From Porpolomopsis calyptriformis (taxonomy: Eukaryota; Basidiomycota; Agaricomycetes; Agaricales; Hygrophoraceae), in contig OX621169.1 in the NCBI GenBank assembly GCA_951640195.1, positions 310,001 to 374,000 of the forward strand: a DNA stretch of 64,000 nucleotides, written 5' to 3'. Shown piece after piece: positions 1 through 13,929 of the stretch. Under the pieces are notes generated by a model. That model did not search any database. It saw only the letters and a list, made by a program, of their open reading frames with translations, and was not told the DNA's origin. Position 1 is the first letter of the stretch. Every line of letters begins with the position of its first letter. The translations under genes and the position numbers were made by a program.

Positions 1-331
1 CCCATTTGACTCTGTCATGCTCCCCGAATTTTCTAGGGTCCCTTGGCTGTACTCCCTGTCACAACGGGTTACTCTTGACTCCTGCAGGTCCTTTTGCCTC
101 ATAGAAGGACTTCCATGAGTTCTTCACCACCATCAGCATGCTGCCCAGAGCTGGCAAATTGCATACACCCGAGGTGGCCTGCCAGACAACCTACCAATTG
201 TGTTCACTCACAACGACCTTCACGGGTAGAAGGAGGACAGGTTTCCTTTATCGACAAAATCCTACAGCCTTACAATGACATTTGGAGGTATTGGATACAG
301 TCTGCTGGCCTTTAAGCTCTGTTTGGATTTT
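1..331. other. No gene recognised
   Basis: A short open frame lies on the plus strand at 94-315, but it has no recognisable domain and no coding-like neighbour exon. This stretch lies downstream of the minus-strand membrane protein gene. Nothing else can be supported. Confidence 0.4.
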
Positions 332-2567
332 TCATAGCGCACTTGATATCGTTCCCAATTCAACGGAATCAGCTTCCAGATGCCTTCTCCACACCCGCAA
401 CACCCCTTCCTCAAGTTTAATATACTGACGATCCAGCACCTGACACAACTCTGCCATGCCTAGCATGCGCAAATCACCAAGATTGACAAAATCAGGACTT
501 TGTCCAAGCTTGAAGGCAGTGATGAGCATGTGCGGAGATGTACCAACTGGAAGAGCAATGTTTGGCTGGAGATAGTTGGCGACAAGGGTAAGGGTCGTTG
601 AGAGTAACAGAACTACGATCAAACTCCAGCAAATGGGAGTGGATACGAAGAGTCTTGTCTGAAGGCCTGAAATGTAAGCAGTCTTGACGCTTGGCGGTGC
701 ATTGGCAAAGTAAGATCCTGCTGCTAGCTGGCATGATGAATGGTTCATTACCAAATCACACCCAGATTCTAGGATGCGACATACCAGCGTTAGATATGTC
801 TGATAAAAATTGGTTAAAGAATTCAGATAGTATGCTCGCGTCTCATTGCTGTCTGCTCCATCCAGTCAGACATTAAGAGGAATCATAGAACAAAATAGAC
901 TTACAAGCATCTGGGAGATCCGTAACAGTGCCATCACTCAGCTTGGTGGTCTTGTTGAGCCAAGTCGTTCCCACATGTACCGAGATGGTCAGGTTGATCC
1001 ATTCATTCACATAATCAATCAATTGTGAGGGCACATTGGAGTTGATGTCCGGGTTAATGACAAATCCGTTCCAAGCGAGACTGCCTAGAGAAGAGTTGGC
1101 GAAATGGGTAGGGTCATACACTTGTTGTTGCTCAGCCGACATTGGTTGGATGTTGTCAACTGATATCAAGGCACTGGTGCGCATGTCCAAGGTTGGATCC
1201 AGTGACATAACGGATGCAGTTGGTTGACAATAAATTACCACCACTGCGGTCGTATCATTTTGAAGGAATTTTAGAGGAGTGAATCGTCCGAAGACAAGAG
1301 AGCCGCCTTGAGCTGGAGGGATGGAACTAGCATTATTGCCGCAAGTTATGGCTGCATTGACATATCCAAATGGCCAGAAGTTCGGGAAAGGAGGGGTTTG
1401 AAAGAAACAATCGCCATTCTTGTCTGCGAAAGTGAGGATAAGGTTCAATCCATCCACACTGGAGTTTACCAGCTGTCCATATTCGCAGGCAGGATTACTC
1501 TGTATTCCATACCATCCGGGAATTGTGACATTTAGCATGGATGACGAATAACGTGAAAGTGAGGGTGGATCTATGAGGGTATCGATCGGTGCTATAGCCC
1601 ATTCTTTGCTTATAAGGGGTGGCAAGCTAACCTCCTACATAGGTGTGAGTAAATCTCGCGTAATTCAGATTAAGGAGACACACCCCATAGGTTCCTGCGG
1701 CCGAGGATAAGAGGAGTGCTCGGATGAAAGAGCTTGTCGCATTGATAGAACCGCTACGACCAAGGATGTTGCTGTAATTGAATGTTGTACTTTCGTCTGT
1801 CAATACATCTTGAGGTAAAAAAAGTGGTGCGCTCAATGGGCCGAAAGTTGTGCTCAGCCTGAAAAAGAAGTGGGAAAAAGGCTGTGTCATTGACTTGACG
1901 GATTCGCAAGTGGGAGGAATAATACCAACAACACAGCAATAGAGATAAAAAAGACTACCCAATGGCGTCGACGTATCGCCCTGATGGCCACAAGGAAAAA
2001 TGATCCACTGTAGTCAAGTGTGAGAGCCTCTCTTGCATCGACACCCCCCTCACGCTGTAAGAGTATGTAGGGCTGACAAAATAATAATGTTGTTCCCATG
2101 GCACCGAAAAAAAGGGCATTTATGGTGGCTATCACGGTTGGCACAAAATGCCAGGGAGTAAGAACGTCGGCTCTTTGGAGATTAACTGCGAAAAGGCCTT
2201 GTCGCGAGTGACTCAGGACCCACAGTACCACTAGGATGATGGCCAAGCAAACGTTCCATATGCAGAAGAGACAGACAACGCGATTGTTAGTGGGAAAGGG
2301 GGCCCAACGATGAATGGGTGGCCCGCGAGGGGGGAGTAGAGGCACTTCCTCAGGGCCTGACCCAGGAAATCCCTCACCACCAGGTAGGGGTGATCCCTGA
2401 TCAGGCCCCAAATATGCACCAGAGGTTGGAGTAGGTAACAGGTCGTGAAGATAACCTGACGAAGCTTGACCAGGGTGATCGCTTCCGTCAAGAAGTGGGA
2501 AGTCGTTAGTTTGGGTTGGCAATGGGGGAGTTGTGGAAGCCGGGGGAGTCATCGTGGTTGAGTCCAT
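332..2567 (-). CDS. Multi-pass membrane protein, large ectodomain
   Basis: I do not recognise a named family. Four coding blocks on the minus strand (about 2567-1950, 1900-1627, 1625-873 and 754-332) join into one product. The N-terminus is Pro/Ser/Thr-rich and looks cytosolic. Three hydrophobic helices follow, around VVCLFCIWNVCLAIILVV, a helix through NALFFGAMGTTLLF, and HWVVFFISIAVLLVLFL. Next comes a roughly 330-residue region with many N-x-S/T sites and several cysteines, as expected for an extracytoplasmic domain. A last helix (SLIVVLLLSTTLTLVA) precedes a charged tail. The arrangement resembles large fungal membrane proteins of unknown function such as the DUF3433 type, but I cannot assign it. 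The start ATG at 2567 faces the complex I gene across about 150 bp, so the two may share a divergent promoter. Confidence 0.6.
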
Positions 2568-2717
2568 TACCCACCGCTTCTACATTTTATGGCGTGAGCA
2601 CGTTCGACAAGCGGAGCTGTTGTATATGCTCCACAGCGCCTATCGGCGGCATCTTCATGTGTGGGAGGGATGTGGAACGGCCATTTGATTTGTCATACGG
2701 CAAATTCCGATTCAAAG
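2568..2717. promoter_or_regulatory. Short divergent promoter region
   Basis: About 150 bp separate the start codon of the minus-strand membrane protein from the ATG of the plus-strand complex I subunit, so both promoters must lie here or overlap the genes. No specific box is identified. Confidence 0.4.
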
Positions 2718-3711
<994 letters not shown>

Positions 3712-3799
3712 CTTTTGTAATTTATACATCAACTTTTAACGAGGTATACGATTGCATCGTTTTGGGTGGGATTCATATTCACAATAAAGACGAGGAGGA

Positions 3800-5819
3800 T
3801 CAATCGTCGCCTTCTCCATCATCGTATCCATACCCTCCTTCGCCACCTTCGGGTAATCTGTGGATCATAAATCTAAGAATGAATTTCAGCTACGACTGAA
3901 AATCCTTCATACATAACACTACTCACTCGATCTCTTCTTTGAGGTCGTGGCAATATCGATCTATGTCTTTCAAGTCAGGCAGGACTATATCAAGCGCAGG
4001 AAACGCGCACCTAAAGGTAGATGACTGCGATTGGTACCTGGTTGCAACGCCATTTGTTGGTGATCTTACTCGCTAGAGAACAGGAACTAACCAAAGGGCA
4101 TCTCAATCTCGTCTGCAATTCCTTCGATACCCATAAAGGTGAAAGCAACAACGGTGACGATGGGTATTGTGAACCACCCAAGATCGTGAACCATCGTAAA
4201 AGGAAGTGTGAAGAGGTATAGGGTGACGCATTGCTTCAGGTGAATTCCGTCTAGGGTTAGGTTGAGCTAAGTTGGGGTACCATTTCCACCAAGGCTGGAA
4301 CTAACAAGATATCGGTATGGGTGTATTCGCGATTCGCTCCATTGCTGTCAATTGGTCGACCATGCTCTGGACACTAGAAATAAAGGAATTAGGCCAGAAA
4401 GGAATCGACCAGTCGATGAATCGTACAGCTGACTCATGGCATTCGTACCTGCATAAACGCCCGTTAGACTGCTATCCCAAATATGGATAGATGAAAGCGA
4501 AACCTGCTGGCCCAACCGTCTCGAGAAGCCCTTCGCGCCTGAAATGAAATATGGCTGTTGTGATCTCGTGAGCAATACTGTCAATCATCTCAGCGGTTGG
4601 TTGCAAAGTTTCTCGGAGAGCACCAACACCAGGGGAAGTGGAGTGGATTCATGACCACCCACAGAATGAAACTCCACGTTGCGACCGAGAAGCGGTGTAT
4701 TTTGAGAGACCATGTTTGATTTGCTGCGCTTGATCCTGACACGCTTCGTGGCATCTGGAGAGGACCGTCCGCTGACCAGGCTGTCCTCTCGACTGCCAGT
4801 TTTCGAGCTAGTTTTGGTTGCTGCATACGACGTCTTCTGGGTTCTGAACCCGACTTCCTCGTGTCGGAAAAAGCAAGCAGGAAGTACATCCGTGTAGTCA
4901 TCCCATTGTGTTCCGTCCTCTTCTCGGAGATAGTGTTTGACCGCGAATGCGAATGAAAGACAGAATTTGACGGCGTCAATTTTTCTTTGGCGTAGGTGGG
5001 TCTCTGATAAATCGGTTACCGGTGTTTTACCTTTAGCGTAGGCCGGTTGTTCGTCGGTCGGGGGTAAGGCAACATATATCCATATGAGACGAGCGAGGTT
5101 GCGGATCTGAGAACAGACAAGCATCTCAATCATAGTCATCAGTATTAACGCAATAGACCAAACATTCGCTGTCATCGAGGCAAATGATTTCCTCCCCTCC
5201 CAATAACGGTCGTAAGACGTTCTAGTGAACTTGATGAAGTTGTGACTCTCGGCCGAGGACTTTATACACACCCGTTTCTTTTGTAATTGCGCCATTGGCT
5301 TAAGATCATGGCACTGCGGGTGTAATTCATGTGCTTACCGGAACACGAGAATAAGACCAACCTGATATTGCATGCAGTGGTAAGTCCGTAGTCGAACAAG
5401 AAATTTCCAAAATGACTGCCTACTCACGACTATGGATAAAAGAGGCAAAACAGAGGTCGTCATCTCAAGGTGCCTGCCTGTTGACCACGCGTAGCTAACC
5501 AGGGCGGCAAATATCGTCACCGTCAGAACTGGCCCAGAGACATCGCGAATGATCTGCAACATTGAATAAGGTTGATGGTACTAGAGCAAAAAATTGGACA
5601 TACGCTGCCCTTGAGACGAAGAACATCCGGAAGCCAAGAGTACTGTTTGCGAGGTTTAGTTAGCGATGGAAAATATATATGCCCGAACTCACCTTGCGCA
5701 AGAACTTCCTTTTAATTCTCGGCTGGGATTGGGAGTGACATGGTCAGGTTTCCGTGAGACAAACGAGGCCGTACCTTCAAGATGGAGGTAATCGTTGGTT
5801 TCTTTGCGCTTTCTGGCAT
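3800..5819 (-). CDS. Bestrophin-type chloride channel (UPF0187)
   Basis: This is an anion-channel-like membrane protein of the bestrophin/RFP-TM family (Pfam PF01062). Exons run downward from an ATG at 5819 (MPESAKKPTITSILK), through a block ending YSWLPDVLRLKGS, then a hydrophobic exon (SGPVLTVTIFAALVSYAWSTG). The family signature RTRTSYDRYWEGRK and RNLARLIWIYVALPP follow. A variable Ser-rich loop (about 4680-4880) precedes IAHEITTAIFHFRREG, QSMVDQLTAMERIANTPIP, then FTIPIVTVVAFTFMGIEGIA with EIEMPFG, and RYCHDLKEEIE. The protein ends in a Gly/Asp-rich tail with a TGA at 3800-3802. The EIEMPFG and DRYCHDL segments are typical of fungal members. An in-frame ATG at 5894 would add about 25 residues. 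The start lies about 217 bp from the divergent Red1-like gene. Confidence 0.85.
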
Positions 5820-6036
5820 GGCTGACTCTTGACTCGCAGAGTTGGGGAACCTGTGGGTACGGAATTGAGAGTGTCTGATTGCTATCAGTGCCACATCAAC
5901 CTGGAGAGTAGATTGCTGTGGTAAAGACTTTTAAATCTCGTATAATAAGACTTGCCAAAAAAGGAGACAGACGTGACGCCGATATTGTCACGCAGCCCGC
6001 TTTGTTATTTTCCGTCGCGTCAAGCATTTCCGGACC

Positions 6037-9000
6037 ATGGAAGCTGTTGAAAGAGCGGTTAACGCGCTCAGAACGGCGACTCTGAATGGAAAATGCGAAA
6101 AGAAAGTTCAAGAAACGGTTGACCATGTTATTTCCTTCCTAGTTTTGCTGGTGAGTTTACCTAAGTTACAGCTACTGCCATTTCAACGATCCGATTCTTT
6201 AAATTCCAGAATTTGTCTTCGTACTGCCCGCAATCCGTGAAGAAGTTGTCTGTAGCCCTTCGGCGGCCTTTTATCCCCTTGTATGTCGCGTTTCCGGAAG
6301 AAGCGATGCGCCTTTCCGCTGCTATCTTCGTTACTATCTTCCATGGGAAGATAACAGCCACGAAAGCCGAGAATGAAATAGAAAGGAACTCGTGGGAAGT
6401 CGTTCAGACCGAAATTCTCTCTGGAATCTTGGTGAGTTTTCTTGGCTATCTGCCATACATTGATCCGAACCACATTCCAGGACTTTTTGGAAGCCAACGA
6501 AACTGGTAGCTTTGTTTCTTATTCCATTTCTTCTATCTGATTTATTCTTTGCCACTACTCAGCACAAAACAAAGAAATCATCGCGAGGACCATATATCCG
6601 CCACTTTGTGCTATATACTTTCCCTCGTCTCCTTCAGCACAGATATTTCAGACCAGGACCCTTTTGAGATCCGTAGTATGTGTTAACAACAATCATCAGA
6701 TCTCCATCCTTAATAGGATTTCCGAGTTGCGTTGTTGATCTCATCTCTCCCTTCCAAGGTATACACCCTTTTGCACGAAACTGCGGCATCACACGGACCC
6801 AATCAGCAAAAACTTCGTGATCTACAGCTGCTTGGAGGGTAAATATGTTCCGTCTCACCAACTATGCTCCTGACAATGCTCCCGATCAAGGAAGAGGCTC
6901 GGAATTGCTTTGTCGCAAACGAAAGGTGACTATGTTGACCTCTTAGTATAGTAAGCATAGCTGACTTTGATCAGATTTCCTTGCACTCGAGTCTCTATTA
7001 ACCCTATTTGCCCGTCTGCTTCCTTCCGCACAAAACAACACGGTGTCTGGGAAGGCCAAACGCTCCAAATTCATCCGCGAGGTTGTTGACTCAATGTCAG
7101 GTGAAGGAATGACTCGAACAAACGAACTGGTTCGAATATTAGAGACGGTTTCATCCAATTCATGGGAGCATGCTGCAACGAAGATTGTCGATATTTTCTC
7201 TGCAAACATTTCCTTGTGGGTTGCTTGAAATCTTTCCGCGAGTTTAAATTTTTTGTCTCAACTCTGGTGCAATCATCATAGTCCGCAACCTTTCCGATTG
7301 GATTCTTTTCGTGCATGTGACACTACCTTTCCCCAGCCTGCTTTGGAGGACCGCCTTTACGTTGACCAGAAATCGTTCTTTGCGAATGTTCATCAGGTAA
7401 GATTTTAAAACGGTCTTTTCCATGGTCGCACTCATACCCTCCACGCGGCTTTAGGGCGAGATGTGTGAAACCTTTCAAACTCTATATTCTCAAGTTCAAA
7501 ACATCAAGCTATCACCCAACACTGACAACGGTCGCTACGAGACGACAACGGTGACAATTTACCTCTCGTTACCTCCGCTAGTGGGCGACTTGCCGATGAA
7601 CCCCCCCGACAAAGGGCATCCGATAACATTCACATTCGATTTACAGAACAACGATGTGAAAAGATTCATAGACTCATTGCGTAGCAGAGGCTTGGTGAGT
7701 TCTGTTTGCTTGTCGAAACCAAACTGACATATTTTCTGGAGTATAACCACGTCAAGCAGATCCGACAAAAAATCTCAAAAGCTAGTTCAAGTACTGCGCT
7801 GGAGTTCGATATATCTTCTCACACAATCCCGCCGCCACCAGTTGAGGTTCGTCTGAGTTCAATTTTACTTCGTCCTAGCCTGCTTACAATAAATTGGGAT
7901 CTCTAGGGTAAGGTCAAGGCTATGGAACGGAGTAAGTCAAATCGCCGCTTTCATGTTGAAAACCAGATCGACCAATTCGTTTTAGTTGTTGATGACCTTG
8001 GTAGCGATAGTCATCCATCTTCTGATGGTCCTCAAGTGGTCGAAGTACCCACTCCGCCTGACCTGGCTGCTCCTTCAGACCTACCAAATACGACTATTTT
8101 TGGGGTTGCAGGCGAGGTCACCACAGAAACATGCGGCCTTCACACCTCCACACCTCTTCCTATAACTTCTGGTTTATTTACAAACGAAGGTCCAAGCCCA
8201 CTTCACTCAAAACCCGGATTTCATCGCGATGCAGTTTTTGGAGCCAGCAGTGAAGTGTTGTCTGAAATTTCTGTTGTTACAGGACCTTCCCCTCCACCTA
8301 GCAAGGCAACTGGCAATGACGGTGTAGACCATCTCCCTAATGTGGATCTCACAAAAGTTGCTGCTGCTCAGTGTGACACCTCTCCATCCATTAACCATCA
8401 GTCGCCAGTTGTGAAGACTAAATCTAGAGGTCGGAATGTCCTGAAGAAGAGAATCATCATTCTGGACTCTGACTCTGATATGGACACTGATGCCGCCAAA
8501 ATCCCGACAGAAAGTATGTGTCAACAACCTGTTGCGGCGACGCGAAACCCTCTGCCTGCTCGGCCTCACGTGGAGATCGATTTGACCAAGGGCCGAAAAT
8601 CCACCCGTCGGACAAAGTCAAGAGACGGCCCTCCTAATCAGTCGCTTCCTGCTACGATGGACGAACCTGCTGGGATAAAGCATCCCGCAAAGACATCTGT
8701 TGAGAGTTGTGGTGCAACTTCCCAAGAGAGAATCAACAATGAAGCTCGACGTTCTCCAGGAACTGTTTTGGCCACGCCCGTCAACCAGACTACCTTCAAC
8801 CTAGATGTTGCCGCTGCTTCGTTGCATAATTCCTCTGATAAATGGACCCCTTCGGATTCTGTACGCCATGCTCAACAGACCGGAAAGCAAACAACAGCCA
8901 GTAGCGTAGCTCGTGATGTTCTAGAAGAAGCCTCTGATCTACGCCTTCTGGACGGTTCTAAGAAATCCAAATTTGAAGATCCTCTAGCTGCAACAAAGCA

Positions 9001-11063
9001 GGACAATATCGGCACTGCCTTGAAGAGAAAGGGGGAGCTTGTGACTGCTTCCGATCCACGGATTTACCCTATTCCTGACAGCCTCAAAGCGAATGGTCGG
9101 CCTTTCAAGCGACCACGCAAAGAAGACGAACTGGAACCTATTACTTCATATAATCGTCCCTCCCCATTCGGACCACAAGACTCTGAGGCGATCCCGCACC
9201 ATCCGAATGAAGAGTACCTATCCTCTACCACTCACGCAACAAATGATCTAGTTCAAAAGGACACGTCAAACCCCAAAGCGAAGTCCAGCGGATTGCCTAA
9301 CACTCGTCTCAAAGAGAGTTTGGACGAGGATATGAATAGACGATTGACAAGTACTGTCACTACCCATCGGGCTTTAGCGATGAAACGCAAGGATGGGAAA
9401 ACCACTATATCAACCGCACGCCCCACGGTCAAGATCAAGGCAGGAAAGCCTGTTAGGCCGCCCCCGAAGATCGATGTCAAGCCAAGAAGAGATAGGAAAC
9501 ATCGCCTCACCGAACTATTCCACGAACTGCCAAGCGCAAATGCAGTACCGCTATCGGAGAAAGAGGTATGAGTAACCGGTTCTTATTGTAGTGTTTTTGA
9601 ATGAGAATCCCGACATTTACCCAGAATTCAAGGGAATTTTCAAGTAGCAACCCAGAGATATTTGAGTGGGAAGAACCCACTATGGTCGACGTCAGTGCCT
9701 ATGAAACTCTTGGGGTTGCCACTAATTTTATTTAATCAAGTTATTTTTGAATTATCAGGGTCCCGAGAAAGAGACTGAGACGTACTCGAATATTTCACCG
9801 TACAAAGCGAAGAAGACACCCTGGGAGACCCTTGAACTCACCAATACGTTCGTCGCGGTCCCTAAACGGGATATAAAGAAAGTCATCTATGATGGTCGCC
9901 GCAAGGATATCCACGTTGACCTTGACAACGCCAAGCACAAAGAGGTCGCTCCAAAGGTATGCTTTTTCGTGAAATGTGTTACAATCCCAATCAACGGTGT
10001 TGACATCTCATTAGAAGGTCCCCCACGCGGTCAGTTGTGCGTCCACTCCACAGGAGGACGTCGTGGTAATTGACTTAACGGGAGATGCTCCTCCTATCAA
10101 CATAATCACCAACGAAGTACTTGCTGGTGCGGATGATATGCTCGACCACCAGGCTGTCAGCCCTCTTTCAGTAGAATCTCCGGCGCAACATACGTTGACA
10201 TCGGTGTCTCTACCGCCTTCAAGAAAACCTCACCATTCCGTCACATTTGCGATTAGGGATTTAATGACGCGGTCGCCTAGTCCAATCATTATCTCGAATG
10301 AGATCTCTGCGAGGAAGGTTGGTTTCGCCCCCGATCGCTCAAGGCCAGAATATAAGAAGGGTAAGTTTGTGTGAATTAACCTTAGTTGTTGGTCGAGTTC
10401 CTTCTTGACACAGCACCAACGGCTCCAACTCGGCGAAAGAAACCCCCGAAACGGCGTGACGTCGAGGAAATTAGTGATATGGAAGTTGATGATGATGAGA
10501 TGCACGTGAGGGAACAAGAACGCCAGCAGGATTGCGTTCAGGACATCGTTGGGGTGAGTGCCGCGACGTAATTTGATTTCAAGGTATTGATTGCAGCAGG
10601 TTTTGAACGAGATACATCAAGTAAGAATTTCATACGGGGAAGACATAGACGATTTCTTGCTCACCTTGAATAAGGCGATTACCCGAATTTTAACGCAGAA
10701 ATTTGAGGGAGTCAAAGATACGGTTCACTATGGCCGAGACAAGATACTCCAAGAAGCAGCCGCTGACCTACTCGAGATATCTGCTGAAAGGTGCGTGTTC
10801 ATCCGAAGCGGGGGTGCTTTTGTCACGACTATGACTGCAGTGCTGGTCATTTCAACAAACTTGTTGAATTAGAAAAAGGATACAAGACATGCGGCAGCAA
10901 GATCGTGAAGGGCCTCGAAGATATCTACCGAGTCAACAATGAGATTGGTCGACGCCTTAAGCATACCGTTCAAGATCACGACCGTTGCACCTTGTCCAAG
11001 AAGTTCCCGAACTCTCTGTTTTCTTCTCCACTCGCCTTGCATGGTAACTCTGCCGTGTCTTGA
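6037..11063 (+). CDS. Red1/SYCP2-like meiotic chromosome axis protein (candidate)
   Basis: This long, multi-exon protein has a layout like the axis core proteins SYCP2 (animals), ASY3 (plants) and Red1 (yeast). An N-terminal all-helical region (6037 to ~7450) includes SVKKLSVALRRPF and KFIREVVDSMSGEGMTRTNE. A compact beta-rich segment follows (~7462-7730) and ends FTFDLQNNDVKRFIDSLRSR, which reads like the last strand and helix of a PH-type fold. Then comes a ~1000-residue disordered Ser/Pro/Lys/Asp-rich region from one large exon (about 7920-9570) plus smaller ones. The C-terminus (about 10590-11000) is a heptad-rich coiled coil, from VLNEIHQVRISYGEDIDDFL to GLEDIYRVNNEIGRRL. The disordered region holds SUMO-interacting-motif-like strings (RIIILDSDSD, VEIDLTKG, VVVIDLTGD). 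The stop is at 11061-11063. The family call rests on architecture, not on a residue signature, so it stays an inference. Another long coiled-coil chromatin protein is the main alternative. Confidence 0.5.
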
Positions 11064-11205
11064 AAGAGGCATGGGTTTTTCTATATCATGCCTCGAGGCA
11101 AGTCAAACGGCCTTTTGTGATGACGTGCCTATAACTTTTATCCTGTAAACCACCAAAGGTTCACAATGTACTGTAGTCGCTGTACATGCCAGCAAATTAT
11201 GCCCG

Positions 11206-11740
11206 CTAACTTTCGTTAGTGCCGGTCTGCGCAAGTACGATCAAAACCAGGCCATAAGCGCCAACAGAACACCCGCACAAAGACCACCTCTCTTCCAAAT
11301 GAAGCCACAATGGCGCTACTGCAATGATGCCAGAAACATACGCCAATGTCTCAGGCACGATTGGGAGCTTGAATACATTTCCAACTGAGACAACGTACGT
11401 ATGTCGATCCTGAGAGGTTGACCGTCTCCTCTAATCCACGAAGACCTTGTTCCATACGCACGATGGAATACAATCGTCCATCCGCAACTGCGGATCACCA
11501 AAGACCGTTTCGATGCCAACCTGAGGCACCCAATCCCACATCCAGGTATTTCTTGAATTGAGTCGAAGGCTTGGCGACAACTGTCTGCACTTGTTTCCGT
11601 GCAGACAGTATCTCATCGAGATACTGTTGCAGCCTTGCATCTGAAGTAGAACCTCGTAGATCTCTTCCTTTATTCTGTGAGTCTGCTCTCAGTATGCAGA
11701 CGAAGCTAGGGTGTTCTGGGGACATGATGGTCAACAACAC
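11206..11740 (-). CDS. Small two-helix membrane protein (hypothetical)
   Basis: Two open segments on the minus strand look like exons of one small gene. The upstream one begins at an ATG at 11740 or 11725 and contains LQQYLDEILSARKQVQTVV, a soluble helix. The downstream one, in another frame, reads DRHTYVVSVGNVFKLPIVPE followed by two hydrophobic helices (SGIIAVAPLWLHL and GAYGLVLIVLAQTG) and a stop at 11206-11208. The intron joining them is unclear; GTGCCT to GATTAG around 11410-11535 would fit. I recognise no family. The gene converges on the Red1-like gene, whose stop is about 140 bp away. Confidence 0.4.
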
Positions 11741-11871
11741 AGGGAGGCGGTTTCAGAGAAATAAATATTCTTTTCGTGTACAGTAAGTACATAGCAAAAA
11801 GCCTTGCTTGCTTGCTTGGTGGTTGGTTAGTGTAGGTCGTGTTGATTATCAGCGTTTTTCAAACGCAAACG
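11741..11871. other. Intergenic with GCTT microsatellite
   Basis: A short GCTT/GGTT repeat (about 11802-11829) lies between the small membrane protein gene and the 3' end of the cap methyltransferase gene. No coding signal. Confidence 0.4.
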
Positions 11872-13827
11872 CTATGTATAGATCTGTTTGAATAGCAGAG
11901 CAGATGAAATGAGAGAGCGTTCAGATTTTTTTGAATTTGAAACAAAAAAAAACGCACTCGCAGCTTCCCATTGTTCTTCATCCATCGAGCTCTCTCCATT
12001 AGCGTCTACCACTTTCATTTGCACCATCAACGGCCCAAATTCGGGATGTTTCTGATTCTGCTTGTAAACATGATGGAACTCGTCTTTGTAAATCTGAAAT
12101 AGGTCAAATTCCTCCGCCATCCTAAACAACAACGTTTTTTTCAGTGATTATGAAAAGGGAAGAACGGCGTAAACAAACCGGACAAAGTTGTCCCATTGCA
12201 CTATATATTCCGGGACATCTTCCACCGCGTCTTTTAGAAAGAACCAGTATCGGTGACCAAACGTTGGGCGGTTTTCCCGATCTTCGAACCGTACTTTATA
12301 TACGGTATTCCCGAACGACAACTCTTTTGTGTCTGGAGGAAGCTCATCTAGTCGTCCCCTGTGTACCATCCAGAGGTCAGCCAAGGCAACATGAAGCACG
12401 CCGAAAAAAAAACACTTGCAGCAGTTGCTCAGAGTTCGGTATAGTGCCGATGAAAACGCCACCCGGTCTCAGCCATTTGCTGACATTCTCGAGCATGCAC
12501 TCCGCCTTCTGCTGAGTCTCAAAGGCATAATGCATACAGAATTGCATCGAGACAACATCAAACGGTTCCTCCAACAAACCAGGTGGAAAGGCTTTGGACA
12601 AGGGTTCAGAATAGCAGTCCAGTGTCTCGAACCTCGCGTTGAAGCGTGGCTCCCGCAGGCGCTCCCAGCGAGAGCGAGCTTGTTCGACAGAGACGGTAGC
12701 GATATCTTGAAGGAAAAACGGGCATTTTGAGTTGTGCGAATAAATAACCAAGCACGCAGCCACGCACCGACACCCATAAACTCTTTCACTCGTGCCTTTA
12801 GCCACTTTGGGAGGTCTCCTCCCTTTCCGCAGCCCATGTCCAGAACCTTTCCAGTCCATCTTCGTGCCCGGGCTCGATTGGATGAGTTGGCTGCGGCAGC
12901 GACAGCCGTGGTGGCGTCTGTCAGAGCGGGGTGGGCAAAACGCGTGATAAGGACAGACTTGACCCAATTGTTGAACATCTTAAGGCCGATTATGGGCGAC
13001 TCGAGGCGCTGGATGACGCCCACGTCTGGCCGAGAGTTGTCTGATCAATACCCGATGAGGTGAGCCCGGCGAAAGACAAACAAGGGGACTTCTCAAGACT
13101 CGGCAGGCTCACAGTGTCCGACCACGACTCCAACATCCCCAATGAACTTCTTACCCGGCGGCCGTTCCGGGCCATCCTCAGGTTCGTCCCTCTTGCGTTT
13201 AGACAGTATTTGTGTTCCGATACCCAGATAGTTCTTGTACCGCTCCATCTCATCTGGTGACATGGGGATGAGAACCGAGCCTGCGGGAGTGATCCGGGTT
13301 GGGTTGTATGGTATCCTCGACGCTGGTGGAAGCATGGAAGGCGTGTTGGACAAAGAGGGTGATGAATGGGGAAACACGACGCCGAGTGGCGGAGATATTA
13401 AAGACGCCGGTGAGTTGGAACCCGGAGGGGGTGGTGCGGCGCTTGGGGACGAGAGAGGAGAACCGGTGGAGGATCGGGAAGTGGTCCGAACCGCGACGTG
13501 TGGGGACGAGTGGGAGAGATCTAGACCAGAACTGCGGACGGTGGATCGTCTGTAGAGCGGTTCGGAATCGGCGAGTGCGTCGTGTTCGGGATCAGAATGG
13601 AGGAGATGAGATAAAGTTGAGGAACGAGTGGAAGGTGGTGGTGGTGGGGAAGAAAGAGAGGGTTCTTGTGAGTGAGAGTTGAGAAGAACGGAAAGGTCGG
13701 TCGCTCTCCTGTTCTGAGAAGGGAATTCAGTGCGGGGATAAGATCTCGGGCTGGGCGAGGGAAGTGGCTGTGACGGCGTGAGCGGTGAATTCAATACAGC
13801 GTCACGAACGGGATCGAATGCTGGCAT
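11872..13827 (-). CDS. ABD1: mRNA cap guanine-N7 methyltransferase
   Basis: This nuclear enzyme transfers a methyl group from S-adenosylmethionine to N7 of the mRNA cap guanine. The first exon (13827-13113) encodes a long Ser/Pro-rich, poorly conserved N-terminus with a basic ILSKRKRDEPEDGPERPPGK stretch. A 72 bp intron (13041-13112) joins GHYNSRPDVGVIQRLESPI in phase. The catalytic part has FNNWVKSVLI, the SAM-binding motif VLDMGCGKGGDLPKW, a central segment with FDVVSMQFCMHYAFE, the LRPGGVFIGTIPN strand-turn, and a C-terminal part with FGHRYWFFLKDAVEDVPEYI. All are hallmarks of the Abd1/RNMT family. At least four exons. The start lies only about 100 bp downstream of the neighbouring aminopeptidase stop, same strand. 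Appears intact. Confidence 0.93.
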
Positions 13828-13929
13828 CGCTGGACGGTTATCTCAAACGAAAGTTAGCAGAACTGGTCGAGGACGTCGAGGACGATGATGGCGAGGGCGA
13901 GCAGAATTTATTTTTCAAAAGTACTTGGA

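Noticed and set aside
13235..13682. Plus-strand open frames opposite the cap methyltransferase N-terminus
   Set aside because: GC-rich antisense of the Ser/Pro-rich exon; the minus strand joins in phase to the catalytic domain.
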